NCBI GenBank assembly: GCA_963848115.1
Contig: CAWKCP010000007.1
Coordinates: 62,001 to 126,000, forward strand
Length of the DNA stretch: 64,000 nucleotides
Source: JAWKOK01 sp963848115
GTDB taxonomy: Bacteria; Chloroflexota; Anaerolineae; Caldilineales; Caldilineaceae
Reading direction: 5' to 3'
The notes beneath the pieces are model-generated. The model did no database searches. It had not been told where the DNA came from and saw nothing but the letters and a program-made list of their open reading frames with translations. The translations under genes were made by a program, and so were the position numbers. This document shows positions 36,095-44,378 of the stretch, in pieces. Numbering within the stretch: the stretch's first letter is position 1; every line of letters starts with the position of its first letter.

Positions 36095-36970
36095 GTGAAG
36101 GCGTCATCAGAGCGAATGGAGAAAGAAATGACTCAACAGGAAGAGAGTATGTGGGAGCGGATATTCAGTCGCGAGAACATGCTGAAAGCGTTAGGCCGAG
36201 TGAAAGGCAACAAGGGAGCGGCAGGGGTGGATGGGATGACAGTGAAGGATTTATCAGCCCACCTGAAAGCGAACTGGCTGACGATTCGGGCGAAGCTGGA
36301 TGCGAGGGAATACGAACCGAGTCCGGTGAAACGGGTGATGATCCCGAAGGCGGATGGAGGGGAGAGGCAACTGGGTATACCGACAGTGCAGGACCGACTG
36401 ATCCAACAGGCGATGCACCAAATACTGAGCGAGGAATATGACCCGAAGTTCAGTGAAGCCAGCTACGGCTTTCGACCGGGGCGGAGTGCGCACGATGCAG
36501 TGCGGACAGCCCAGGGGTACATCGAGAGCGGGAAGAAATGGGTGGTGGATATGGATTTGGAGAAGTTCTTCGACAGAGTGAATCATGACCGTTTGATGTC
36601 TCGGCTAAAGCAGGACATCGAAGACAAACGGGTGTTGTGGCTGGTGAATCAATACCTGAAAGCGGGAGTGATGGTGAACGGAGTGGTGATGGGGACAGAG
36701 GAAGGGACGCCGCAAGGTGGGCCGTTGTCGCCGTTACTATCGAACATCGTGTTGGATGAGTTGGACCGAGAACTGGAGAGACGTGGGCACAGCTTTGTGC
36801 GATATGCGGATGACTGCAACATCTATGTGAGCAGTCGACGAGCGGCAGAGCGAGTGCTGGCGAGTATCCGGGAGTATGTGGAGAAGAAGCTGCGCTTGAA
36901 GGTGAACGAGCAGAAGAGCGCAGTGGACTTGGCCACAAGGCGGAAGTTTCTGGGGTTCAGCTTCTACTGA
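36095..36970 (+). CDS. ltrA: Group II intron reverse transcriptase (truncated by TGA)
   Basis: The 291-residue product contains reverse transcriptase domains 0-7: 'NKGAAGVDGMTV', 'RPLGIPTVQDRL'-like 'RQLGIPTVQDRL', 'SYGFRPGRSAHDA', 'VVDMDLEKFFDRVNHD', 'GTPQGGPLSPLLSNI' and the catalytic 'RYADD' (Y237-D240). The frame then ends with TGA at 36968 after 'RKFLGFSFY', just before the thumb/maturase domain, which continues in the same frame to 37408. It is a nonsense mutation, not a frameshift. GTG at 36095 or ATG at 36128 are possible starts. The gene symbol follows the LtrA family; an intact protein would be about 437 residues. Confidence 0.85.
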   Translation: MKASSERMEKEMTQQEESMWERIFSRENMLKALGRVKGNKGAAGVDGMTVKDLSAHLKANWLTIRAKLDAREYEPSPVKRVMIPKADGGERQLGIPTVQDRLIQQAMHQILSEEYDPKFSEASYGFRPGRSAHDAVRTAQGYIESGKKWVVDMDLEKFFDRVNHDRLMSRLKQDIEDKRVLWLVNQYLKAGVMVNGVVMGTEEGTPQGGPLSPLLSNIVLDELDRELERRGHSFVRYADDCNIYVSSRRAAERVLASIREYVEKKLRLKVNEQKSAVDLATRRKFLGFSFY

Positions 36971-37408
36971 AGAGCCGGGGGCGGGGTGGGGATACGAATC
37001 GCCGCCCAGAGTCTGGCCCGGATGAAGCGCAAAGTGAAGGGACTGACCCGACGGAGTCAAGGGAAAGGCTGGACGGAAGTCCGGGACGGCCTGAGACGAG
37101 CAGTGGTGGGGTGGGTGAACTACTATGCGCTGGCAGATGCGGGGAATCACATGAAACAACTGGACGAGTGGCTGAGGCGGCGGATGCGCCAGATGGCGTG
37201 GAAGCAATGGAAGACGCCAAAGAACCGATACCGGCAACTCAAGAGACGAGGGGTTACAGAGTACTGGGCCATTCGAGCAGGGGGAACCAGTAAGGGAGTA
37301 TGGCGGCTGTCAAAGTCCCCACCGCTCCACAAAGCACTGAGCAATGACTACTGGCGCAAAGTCGGATTAGTCAGCTTCTCACAACAATACGAACTTCGTC
37401 GGACCTGA
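36971..37408 (+). pseudogene. Maturase (thumb/X) domain of the intron protein, separated by a stop
   Basis: This is the in-frame continuation after the TGA, with 'IRIAAQSLARMKRKVKGLTRR', 'WVNYYALAD' and 'WKTPKNRYRQLKRRGV', the GIIM maturase segment. It has no own start or ribosome site, so it is not expected to be made except by readthrough. No endonuclease domain follows, as expected for class C. Confidence 0.8.
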
Positions 37409-37410
37409 CC

Positions 37411-37444
37411 GAACCGCCGGATGCGGACCCGCATGTCCGGTGGT
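37411..37444 (+). other. Group II intron domain V
   Basis: A 34-nt hairpin starting GAACCGCCGGATGCGG and ending CATGTCCGGTGGT. The catalytic triad reads CGC, as in class C introns, not AGC. Domain VI and the intron 3' end (37484) follow. Confidence 0.9.
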
Positions 37445-37756
37445 GTGGGAGGGGTGGAGCCGCAAGGCTCCCCCCTATCCCGATTGTACGTCTTCGTACG
37501 TCTTATGCTCGGCGTCATTCGCCAAGCCGTTCTTCCCAGATTCGGATTGGCCGCCCCTTAGCGTATGGATATCATTTCAGTTTCAGTCGCCAGCCTGGTA
37601 AGATCGACAGAATCTATTTTGTTGGTTACACTACGACAATTTGGTCGTTCCAGCAGAATCGACATCTTGGCGCAAGTGTCCGGCACTTTGAGCGTGATGC
37701 TTTCTCTGAGCGGCTTCAATCAACCAATCAACACTAAGGAAAGAAGGACGTATTCA

Positions 37757-38206
37757 ATGTATCCGATCTTGCTGAGCCTCCACAACATCCTGCGCTGGCT
37801 CGTGGTGATTGCCGCAGTCTGGCTATTGATCCGTACCTACATGGGGCTGTTTTCAAAGAGCGATTGGACAGACCAAGAGGGCAAGGCTGTGCGCTTCTTT
37901 GTCATCTTCATGGACATTCAGTTGCTTCTGGGCTTGATTCTCTATTTCGTCAGCCCGTTGACCCAGGCGGTCATGGGCAATATGGGGGCGGCAATGGGCG
38001 ATGACCAGTTGCGTTTCTTCGGCGTCGAGCACGCCTTCATGATGATCGTCGCTGTAATTCTGGCGCATGTCGGCTCATTTATGGTCAAACGCGCTGCCGA
38101 GTCACGTTCCAAGTACATTCGGTCGGCCATTTGGTTCACCATCAGTACGTTGGTGGTACTCGTCGCTATCCCGTGGTGGCGCCCACTCTTCCCGATGTTT
38201 TCCTGA
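37757..38206 (+). CDS. Small four-helix membrane protein, cytochrome b-like family
   Basis: This 149-residue protein has four transmembrane helices. Histidines sit near helix ends ('SLHNILRWL', 'FGVEHAFMMI' and 'AVILAHVGSF'), which could bind heme. A similar family is often named 'cytochrome B' in Bacteroidota (recollection). The start at 37757 is preferred because AAGGAAAGAAGGA lies just upstream. It follows the mobile region and ends at a strong terminator, so it is probably monocistronic. Confidence 0.7.
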   Translation: MYPILLSLHNILRWLVVIAAVWLLIRTYMGLFSKSDWTDQEGKAVRFFVIFMDIQLLLGLILYFVSPLTQAVMGNMGAAMGDDQLRFFGVEHAFMMIVAVILAHVGSFMVKRAAESRSKYIRSAIWFTISTLVVLVAIPWWRPLFPMFS

Positions 38207-38235
38207 TCGGTCCAACCATCCCACGAATGCATCAG

Positions 38236-38274
38236 ACTGCCCGGAAGGCTTCAATCAGCTTCCGGGCAGTCTTG
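38236..38274 (+). terminator. Intrinsic terminator
   Basis: A 12-bp stem, ACTGCCCGGAAG with CTTCCGGGCAGT, and an 11-nt loop are followed by CTTGTGTGT. It lies 30 bp after the stop of the cytochrome b-like gene. Confidence 0.8.
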
Positions 38275-38400
38275 TGTGTCTGGAGAGGTGCTTGTGCAAG
38301 AAGCCTGCCCTTATCCTGGAATCTGAAATGTCACTAGGCCTAGACAATCAAAAAGTTTCTCCACTGGTCTACCGCTTTCGCTCCTCTCCACACTTTCAAG

Positions 38401-38420
38401 ACCTGGCCAGTTGACCAGGT
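38401..38420 (+). promoter_or_regulatory. Palindromic operator-like site upstream of the CBS/PFOR block
   Basis: ACCTGGCCAGTTGACCAGGT has the same 18-bp core as the site at 21479-21498 with only the two central bases changed, and even the same single mismatched pair. It lies 227 bp before the CBS-ACT start. A further palindrome, AAACTG-4-CAGTTT, occurs at 38490-38505. Confidence 0.5.
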
Positions 38421-38603
38421 CAAAGACCAATCTCATGTACAGCCTTGAGTCTCTCCAGATGCATGGCGTACGTGTGTCGGTTCTCCCTTAAACTGAAATC
38501 AGTTTGATCCAACTATCGTGTTTTGGCGAAGAATCGATGCTGTTTTGTTGGTCAGCCTCACCCCTGACCAGGTTTTTCGCGATGGCGGGCAAACAACCTG
38601 TTC

Positions 38604-38636
38604 TTGTGCAACCAACGACGTTTGTGCAACCAACGA
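38604..38636 (+). repeat. Direct repeat in the CBS-ACT leader
   Basis: TTGTGCAACCAACGA occurs at 38604-38618 and again at 38622-38636 (18-bp period), directly before the Shine-Dalgarno of the CBS-ACT gene. It may be a binding site or a slippage product. Confidence 0.7.
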
Positions 38637-38646
38637 GGGGGGAAAA

Positions 38647-39294
38647 ATGCTTGTACGTGATCGAATGTCAGCGCCGGCCATTACGATTTCGCAAGATACG
38701 CCGTTTCAGGAGGCAGTCAAGATCATGCGGGAGAAGGGTTTCCGCCGTTTGCCCGTGGTCGATAAGGGTGGACGCTTGGTTGGCATCATCTCTGAACGGG
38801 ATCTGCTCCACGCCTCGCCATCTCCGGCAAGCTCACTTAGCATCTGGGAAATGAATTACCTGCTCTGGAAGATCAAGATCAGCGAGCTAATGAGCAAGAA
38901 AGTCATCTCTATCCCGTCGAATGCCCCAATTGAAGAAGCCGCTCAATTGATGGTCGCTCACAAGATTGGCGGTTTGCCGGTAATCAACCAGGTCGGTACG
39001 GTTGTTGGCGTGATCACCGAAACAGATATTTTCAAAACCTTTGTGGAGATGATGGGCAGCGGAGAGCACGGTGTCCGTCTGATGCTGCAGGTGCCCAATG
39101 GCGGTGGCGTGTTGGCGGCACTGGCCGGGGCTATCCATGAACTGGGCGGCGATATCCTCTCTGTCGGCTCCTTGGACACTTCGTCCGATAAACTGCGCCA
39201 TCTGCTGATTAAGGTTAGCGGCGTCAATCAAGAACAGCTCGTCGAGACGCTCGAAGCACTGGGTGATCACGTGGTTGATGCACGAGAGGTCTGA
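38647..39294 (+). CDS. CBS-domain pair with C-terminal ACT-like domain (AcuB-like)
   Basis: This 215-residue protein has two CBS motifs (about 1-60 and 75-135; 'GFRRLPVVDKGGRLVGIISERDLL' and 'GGLPVINQVGTVVGVITETDIF') that typically bind adenosine nucleotides. The last 75 residues look like an ACT-type ligand-binding domain. The start at 38647 follows a GAGGGGGG ribosome site. It precedes the PFOR gene by 163 bp and could regulate energy metabolism by sensing AMP/ATP or SAM (inference). A second, simpler CBS pair lies at 45966. Confidence 0.88.
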   Translation: MLVRDRMSAPAITISQDTPFQEAVKIMREKGFRRLPVVDKGGRLVGIISERDLLHASPSPASSLSIWEMNYLLWKIKISELMSKKVISIPSNAPIEEAAQLMVAHKIGGLPVINQVGTVVGVITETDIFKTFVEMMGSGEHGVRLMLQVPNGGGVLAALAGAIHELGGDILSVGSLDTSSDKLRHLLIKVSGVNQEQLVETLEALGDHVVDAREV

Positions 39295-39457
39295 ACACTA
39301 TGTATTGACAGCGCTTGATCGCATCCCCAAATTGACGGTCAGCGCATTTATGCTTGCTTACTGTCTGCAAGGCTGTTGGGCCGGCAGGCGATGAGCTTGA
39401 ACGTGGGTACAATCCTTCAAACATGTGGAGTCTTCGGCTCTGCCAGGAGAAAGCACA

Positions 39458-42400
39458 ATGAAACGAGAGCAAGCGATGATGGATGGCAACGAGGCTGCGG
39501 CCTATGTTGCCTTTAAGACCAACGAAGTAGCGGCGATCTACCCGATCACGCCCTCCTCGCCGATGGGCGAGTTGGCGGACTACTGGGCGGCACGCGGCGA
39601 GACCAACATCTGGGGATCGCGTCCCGATGTCGTCGAGATGCAGTCCGAGGGCGGTGCGGCAGGCGCAGTGCATGGCGCCTTGCAGGCGGGTTCGTTGACA
39701 ACGACCTTCACAGCCAGCCAGGGCCTGCTGTTGATGCTGCCCAATATGTTCAAGATCGCCGGCGAGTTGACCAGCACGGTCTTCCACATTGCGGCCCGAT
39801 CGATTGCGGCCCAGGCCCTCTCGATTTTCGGCGACCACTCAGACGTCATGGCCGTACGGGGCACCGGCTGGGGCATGCTCTTCGGGAATTCGGTTCAGGA
39901 AGTCATGGACTTCGCCCTGATCTCCCAGGCAAGCACCCTCAAGGCCCGGGTCCCCTTTCTCAACGTCTTTGACGGCTTCCGCACGTCCCACGAGATCAAC
40001 AAAGTCGAAAAGCTGACCGATGATGACATTCGGGCGCTCATCGACGATGACCTGGTCCGGGCCCACCGTGCTCGCGGTCTGACGCCGGATCTGCCGGTGA
40101 TCCGCGGTACCGCCCAGAACCCCGATGTCTTCTTCCAGGCGCGCGAGACGGTCAACCCCTTCTATGAGGCGCTGCCCAAAATCGTCCAGGATTACATGGA
40201 TCAGTTCGCAGAACTGACCGGTCGCCAGTATCATCTCTTTGACTACGAAGGTGCGCCGGATGCTGAGCGCGTGATTGTCATGATGGGCTCAGGCGCTGAA
40301 GCGGCCGACGAGGCCATCAAATATTTGGTCAACGAGGGCGACAAGGTCGGTCTAATCAAAGTTCGCCTCTATCGCCCCTTTGCCTCTGAAGCGTTTGTAG
40401 CCGCATTGCCTCCCACCGTCAAGTCCATCTCCGTGCTGGATCGCACCAAAGAGCCCGGCAGCGCAGGCGAGCCGCTCTATCAAGACGTCATCACCGCCAT
40501 CAGCGAAGCGCTTGCCGCCGGCGACGCTCCCTTCGCTCTCATGCCCAAGGTTGTCGGTGGTCGCTACGGTCTCTCCTCCAAGGAATTTACGCCGGCCATG
40601 GTCAAGGGCATCCTTGATGAGCTGGACAAAGCCAAGTCCAAGAACCACTTCACGGTCGGCATCATTGATGATGTGACCAATACCAGCATCGACTACGACC
40701 TCTCCTTCCGCACCGAAAGCGACGATGTTGTGCGTGCCGTCTTTTGGGGTCTCGGTTCCGACGGCACGGTCGGCGCGAACAAGAACTCGATCAAGATCAT
40801 CGGCGAAGGCACCGACAACTACGCCCAGGGGTATTTTGTCTACGATTCGAAGAAGTCCGGCGCTCGCACCGTCTCCCATCTGCGCTTCGGCCCCCGCCCG
40901 ATTCAGAGCACCTATCTCATCGACAGTGCCAGCTTTGTGGCTGTCCACCAGTCTGGCTTCCTGCAGCAGTTCAACGTACTTGAGTCCGCTCAGGAGGGCG
41001 CTACCTTCCTTCTGAACTCTATCTACGGGCCTGACGAAGTCTGGGAGAAGATGCCCAGGCAGATCCAGCAGGAGATCATCGCCAAGAAGCTCAAGTTCTA
41101 CGTGATCGATGCCTACAAGGTGGCCAGAGATCTGGAAATGGGCGTTCGGATCAACACAATCATGCAGACCTGCTTCTTTGCCATCAGCGGCGTCCTGCCC
41201 GCCGACGAAGCCATTGAGCGCATCAAGGAAGCTATCCAGAAGACATACGGCAAACGTGGTGAGCTTGTGGTGCGCCGTAACTTTGCAGCTGTGGACGCGG
41301 CCGTGGCCCATATGTATCAGGTCGATGTGCCTGACACCGTCACCAGCACGCTTGAAATGCCTCCGGTCGTCTCTGACCTGGCGCCGGACTTCGTCAAAGA
41401 TGTCACCGCCATGATGATGGCCGGCAACGGCGATGACCTACCGGTCAGCGCTATGCCTATTGACGGCACCTATCCCACCGGCACAACCCAGTGGGAAAAG
41501 CGCAATATTGCCATGGAAGTGCCGATCTGGGATCCGGATGTCTGTATTCAATGCGGCAAATGTGTCATGGTCTGCCCCCATGCTGTCATCCGTGGCAAGC
41601 TCATGGATGATGATGCGGTTGCGGCGGCGCCCGACGGTTTCCTGGTTGCTGATTCGAAGTTCCGTGAATACAAGGACGCCAAGTATACGCTTCAGGTCTC
41701 CATGGCCGACTGTACAGGCTGTCAGCTTTGTGTTGAGGTCTGCCCGGCCAAGAACAAGGCTGCGGTGGGTCGCAAGGCGATCAACATGGCGCCCAACATC
41801 GACCTGCTTGAGCAAGGCGCAGAGAACTGGGACTTCTTTACAAGCTTGCCGGAGACGCCAAAGAGCAATGAACTCAAGTTCACCAACGTCAAGAACATCC
41901 AGTTGCTCGAACCGCTCTTCGAGTTCTCCGGCGCCTGCGCAGGCTGTGGAGAAACACCCTATCTGAAGCTCATCAGCCAGCTCTTCGGCGATCGCACCAT
42001 CATTGCCAACGCCACCGGCTGCTCCAGCATCTACGGCGGCAACCTGCCGACAACGCCCTGGTCGACCAACGACGCCGGACGAGGCCCTGCCTGGTCCAAC
42101 TCGCTCTTCGAGGACAACGCCGAGTTTGGCCTGGGCATGCGCATCACGCTGGACAAGCAGGTCGAATATGCCCGTGAGTTGGTTGTCCGCATGCGAGATG
42201 AAATCGGCGAAGAACTGGCCGATAGCCTACTAGAAGCCGATCAGTCCGATACGGCAGGCGTTGAAGCACAACGAGTCCGGGTCGAAGAACTGAAAGCCAA
42301 GCTGGCCGGGACGAATGGAACTGAGGTAAGCAGCCAAGCCAAGGATCTCGTGAGCCTGGCCGACAAGTTGGTCAAGAAGACGGTCTGGATTGTCGGTGGC

Positions 42401-43024
42401 GACGGCTGGGCCTACGATATCGGCTATGGCGGCCTGGATCACGCACTGGCCAGCGGTCGCAACATCAATGTCATCGTGCTCGACACCGAGGTCTACTCCA
42501 ACACCGGTGGCCAGGCGTCCAAGTCAACGCCGTTGGCCGCGGTGGCCAAGTTTGCCGCCGGCGGCAAGGGCACGCCCAAGAAGGATCTGGGCATGATGGC
42601 CATGAGCTACGGCAACGTCTACGTCGCCAAGATCGCCATGGGCGCCAACGACCGCCAGACGCTCAACGCCATCATGGAGGCTGAGTCCTACGACGGGCCG
42701 TCCATCATCATCGCCTACAGCCAGTGTATTGCCCATGGCATCAACATGGCCAAGGGCATGGAGCAGCAGCAGCTGGCTGTCGATTGCGGACACTGGCCGC
42801 TCTATCGCTACGATCCCCGGCTGGTTGAACAGGACAAGAACCCCTTCCAGTTGGACTCCAGGGCGCCCAAGATTCCGCTGAAGGATTATGCCTACAACGA
42901 GAATCGCTATCGTATGCTTGTGCAGAGCGATCCGGCGGCGGCTGAGGATCTGATGGCAGAGGCCCAAGCGTTCTTGCTGGCCCGCTGGCAAGAGTATGAA
43001 AACAAGGCAAAGCAAGAGGCGTAG
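39458..43024 (+). CDS. nifJ: Pyruvate:ferredoxin (flavodoxin) oxidoreductase, single-chain
   Basis: The 1,188-residue enzyme converts pyruvate and CoA to acetyl-CoA and CO2, passing electrons to ferredoxin or flavodoxin. It starts with the pyrimidine-binding domain ('IYPITPSSPMGELAD'). A two-cluster ferredoxin domain follows (C696-x2-C-x2-C, then C752-x2-C-x2-C). The C-terminal TPP/Fe-S domain has 'CAGCGETPYLKLI' from C827, 'GGDGWAYDIGYGGLDH' and 'NTGGQASK'. Length matches NifJ. AGGAG precedes the ATG. It suggests anaerobic or microaerobic pyruvate oxidation, and it is part of a block with CBS, DHOD-like and Usp genes. Confidence 0.97.
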   Translation: MKREQAMMDGNEAAAYVAFKTNEVAAIYPITPSSPMGELADYWAARGETNIWGSRPDVVEMQSEGGAAGAVHGALQAGSLTTTFTASQGLLLMLPNMFKIAGELTSTVFHIAARSIAAQALSIFGDHSDVMAVRGTGWGMLFGNSVQEVMDFALISQASTLKARVPFLNVFDGFRTSHEINKVEKLTDDDIRALIDDDLVRAHRARGLTPDLPVIRGTAQNPDVFFQARETVNPFYEALPKIVQDYMDQFAELTGRQYHLFDYEGAPDAERVIVMMGSGAEAADEAIKYLVNEGDKVGLIKVRLYRPFASEAFVAALPPTVKSISVLDRTKEPGSAGEPLYQDVITAISEALAAGDAPFALMPKVVGGRYGLSSKEFTPAMVKGILDELDKAKSKNHFTVGIIDDVTNTSIDYDLSFRTESDDVVRAVFWGLGSDGTVGANKNSIKIIGEGTDNYAQGYFVYDSKKSGARTVSHLRFGPRPIQSTYLIDSASFVAVHQSGFLQQFNVLESAQEGATFLLNSIYGPDEVWEKMPRQIQQEIIAKKLKFYVIDAYKVARDLEMGVRINTIMQTCFFAISGVLPADEAIERIKEAIQKTYGKRGELVVRRNFAAVDAAVAHMYQVDVPDTVTSTLEMPPVVSDLAPDFVKDVTAMMMAGNGDDLPVSAMPIDGTYPTGTTQWEKRNIAMEVPIWDPDVCIQCGKCVMVCPHAVIRGKLMDDDAVAAAPDGFLVADSKFREYKDAKYTLQVSMADCTGCQLCVEVCPAKNKAAVGRKAINMAPNIDLLEQGAENWDFFTSLPETPKSNELKFTNVKNIQLLEPLFEFSGACAGCGETPYLKLISQLFGDRTIIANATGCSSIYGGNLPTTPWSTNDAGRGPAWSNSLFEDNAEFGLGMRITLDKQVEYARELVVRMRDEIGEELADSLLEADQSDTAGVEAQRVRVEELKAKLAGTNGTEVSSQAKDLVSLADKLVKKTVWIVGGDGWAYDIGYGGLDHALASGRNINVIVLDTEVYSNTGGQASKSTPLAAVAKFAAGGKGTPKKDLGMMAMSYGNVYVAKIAMGANDRQTLNAIMEAESYDGPSIIIAYSQCIAHGINMAKGMEQQQLAVDCGHWPLYRYDPRLVEQDKNPFQLDSRAPKIPLKDYAYNENRYRMLVQSDPAAAEDLMAEAQAFLLARWQEYENKAKQEA

Positions 43025-43030
43025 AATTAT

Positions 43031-43120
43031 TGCGTAATGCGTACTGCGTAAGGACTGGTGTTTCCATACACTGAATCGGATCGTCGCCCTTTTTGTTACG
43101 CAGTATGCATTATGCAGTAT
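43031..43120. repeat. Inverted pair of TGCGTAA-type heptamer arrays
   Basis: The left arm (43031-43051) is TGCGTAA, TGCGTAC, TGCGTAA with an exact 7-bp period. The right arm (43096-43120) runs TTACGCA, GTATGCA, TTATGCA, again 7-bp periodic and complementary. The spacer is about 44 bp. It lies between the PFOR stop and the DHOD-like start. It has the same layout as the G/C-run arrays but a different unit. Confidence 0.75.
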
Positions 43121-43157
43121 GAACCTGAAGCACGCAGCAGTAACCAGGAGACATAAA

Positions 43158-44174
43158 ATGGATCTCAGCACCAAATACATGGGCATGACTCTGAAGCATC
43201 CGATCGTCCCGTCCGCCTCTCCGCTCTCAAAGAGCTTGGACGGTATCCGCTCTTTAGAAGATGCCGGCGCCGCAGCCATTACGATGTACTCGCTCTTTGA
43301 AGAACAGATCATGGGCGAGAGCCATCTTGTTGATCATTATCTGACTTATGGTACGAACAGCTTCGCCGAAGCGCTCGACTACTTTCCCGAGATGGATAGC
43401 TACAATGTCGGTCCTGAAGCCTATCTGAACCTGATCAGCCAGGCAAAGTCAGCCGTCGATATTCCGGTGATCGGTAGTCTCAACGGCGTCTCGGCCGGCG
43501 GCTGGATTGAGTATGCCAAACGAATTCAGGAAGCCGGCGCCGATGCTCTGGAACTGAATATCTACTATATCCCAACCGATATTGCCCTGACGGCTACCGA
43601 GGTCGAGAAGATGTATCTCGATGACGTGCGGCTCGTCAAAGCGCAGGTTGATATTCCTGTGGCCGTCAAGGTCAGTCCCTATTTCAGCTCCTTTGCCAAC
43701 ATGGCTGCTCAGTTCGTTGACGCAGGCGCCGATGGGCTGGTCGTCTTCAACCGATTCTATCAACCGGACTTTGACCTTGAACAGCTTGAGGTAACGCCTA
43801 ATCTAGTCTTTAGCACGTCGGTGGCCATGCGTCTCGCACTGCGCTGGGTGGCCATCCTGTACGGTAAGGTGCCGGTCGACTTTGCCATCACCAACGGTGT
43901 CCATACCTACGAGGATGTGCTCAAGGGGCTGATGGCTGGGGCCAACATTATGACCATGGCCGCTGAGCTGCTGATGAACGGCACGGGTCGCATCGGCGAG
44001 ATTGTCACCGAAATGAGTGAGTGGATGGAAGAACGTGAATACGAGTCTGTCGCCCAATTACGAGGCAGCATGAGTCAAGAGAAGGTGGCGGAGCCGGCCG
44101 CATTTGAACGCGCTAACTATATGAAGGTCCTCCAGTCTTGGCGGCAAGATCCCACGGGAATGTTGCCTGGCTAG
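43158..44174 (+). CDS. Dihydroorotate dehydrogenase-like flavoprotein
   Basis: This 338-residue protein has the PyrD-type FMN barrel ('MDLSTKYMGMTLKHPIVPSA', 'IPVIGSLNGVSAGGWI', 'VAVKVSPYFSSFANMA', 'ANIMTMAAELLMNGTG'). It lacks adjacent pyr genes. I recall such PyrD-like genes next to nifJ in several anaerobes, suggesting a redox role beside PFOR instead of pyrimidine synthesis. The start at 43158 follows AGGAGACATAAA; an ATG at 43119 would lie inside a repeat. Confidence 0.85.
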   Translation: MDLSTKYMGMTLKHPIVPSASPLSKSLDGIRSLEDAGAAAITMYSLFEEQIMGESHLVDHYLTYGTNSFAEALDYFPEMDSYNVGPEAYLNLISQAKSAVDIPVIGSLNGVSAGGWIEYAKRIQEAGADALELNIYYIPTDIALTATEVEKMYLDDVRLVKAQVDIPVAVKVSPYFSSFANMAAQFVDAGADGLVVFNRFYQPDFDLEQLEVTPNLVFSTSVAMRLALRWVAILYGKVPVDFAITNGVHTYEDVLKGLMAGANIMTMAAELLMNGTGRIGEIVTEMSEWMEEREYESVAQLRGSMSQEKVAEPAAFERANYMKVLQSWRQDPTGMLPG

Positions 44175-44378
44175 ATCACATTCATGTAGAGAATCAAGAT
44201 GAGCTGTGCGGGCAGGGCTGCCCCTGTCCGCAATCAGTCGAACTGGTGTGGGCGACCAGAAGGATCGTCCCGGCAAGTTGGCATTGCTTCCTCGGATACG
44301 TCTTGGGTCTCACCTGTTTTCGATTCCGACTTCGTCCTCCCTCTCATTCCTGGACTGGTAGAGCATAGGAGAAAAAAA

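Larger units (their letters stand above)
34191..37484 (+). mobile_element. Group IIC intron interrupted by an insertion sequence
   Basis: The 5' end GTACGCCCGACATGGGT aligns with the Oceanobacillus iheyensis group IIC intron start, and GTGAGAGTCTCC and GCTAGCCAAGGGC follow in the expected order. The 3' end has a 34-nt domain V (37411-37444), a short domain VI and the terminal CCTATCCCGAT. Insertion directly after a terminator hairpin and its T-rich tail is typical of class C introns. Without the IS and one target-site copy it would be about 1.88 kb, the normal size. It encodes a reverse transcriptase/maturase with a premature TGA. The IS splits domain I, so splicing is doubtful. Confidence 0.9.

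Noticed and set aside
36968..36970. TGA in the maturase as possible stop-codon recoding
   Set aside because: TGA is used as a normal stop by many genes in this window (for example the DUF1638 gene and the methyl-transfer genes), and no recoding signal is seen; a point mutation is simpler.
39838..43312. Several minus-strand open frames of 100-320 codons opposite the PFOR gene
   Set aside because: They are antisense shadows of a strongly conserved coding sequence.
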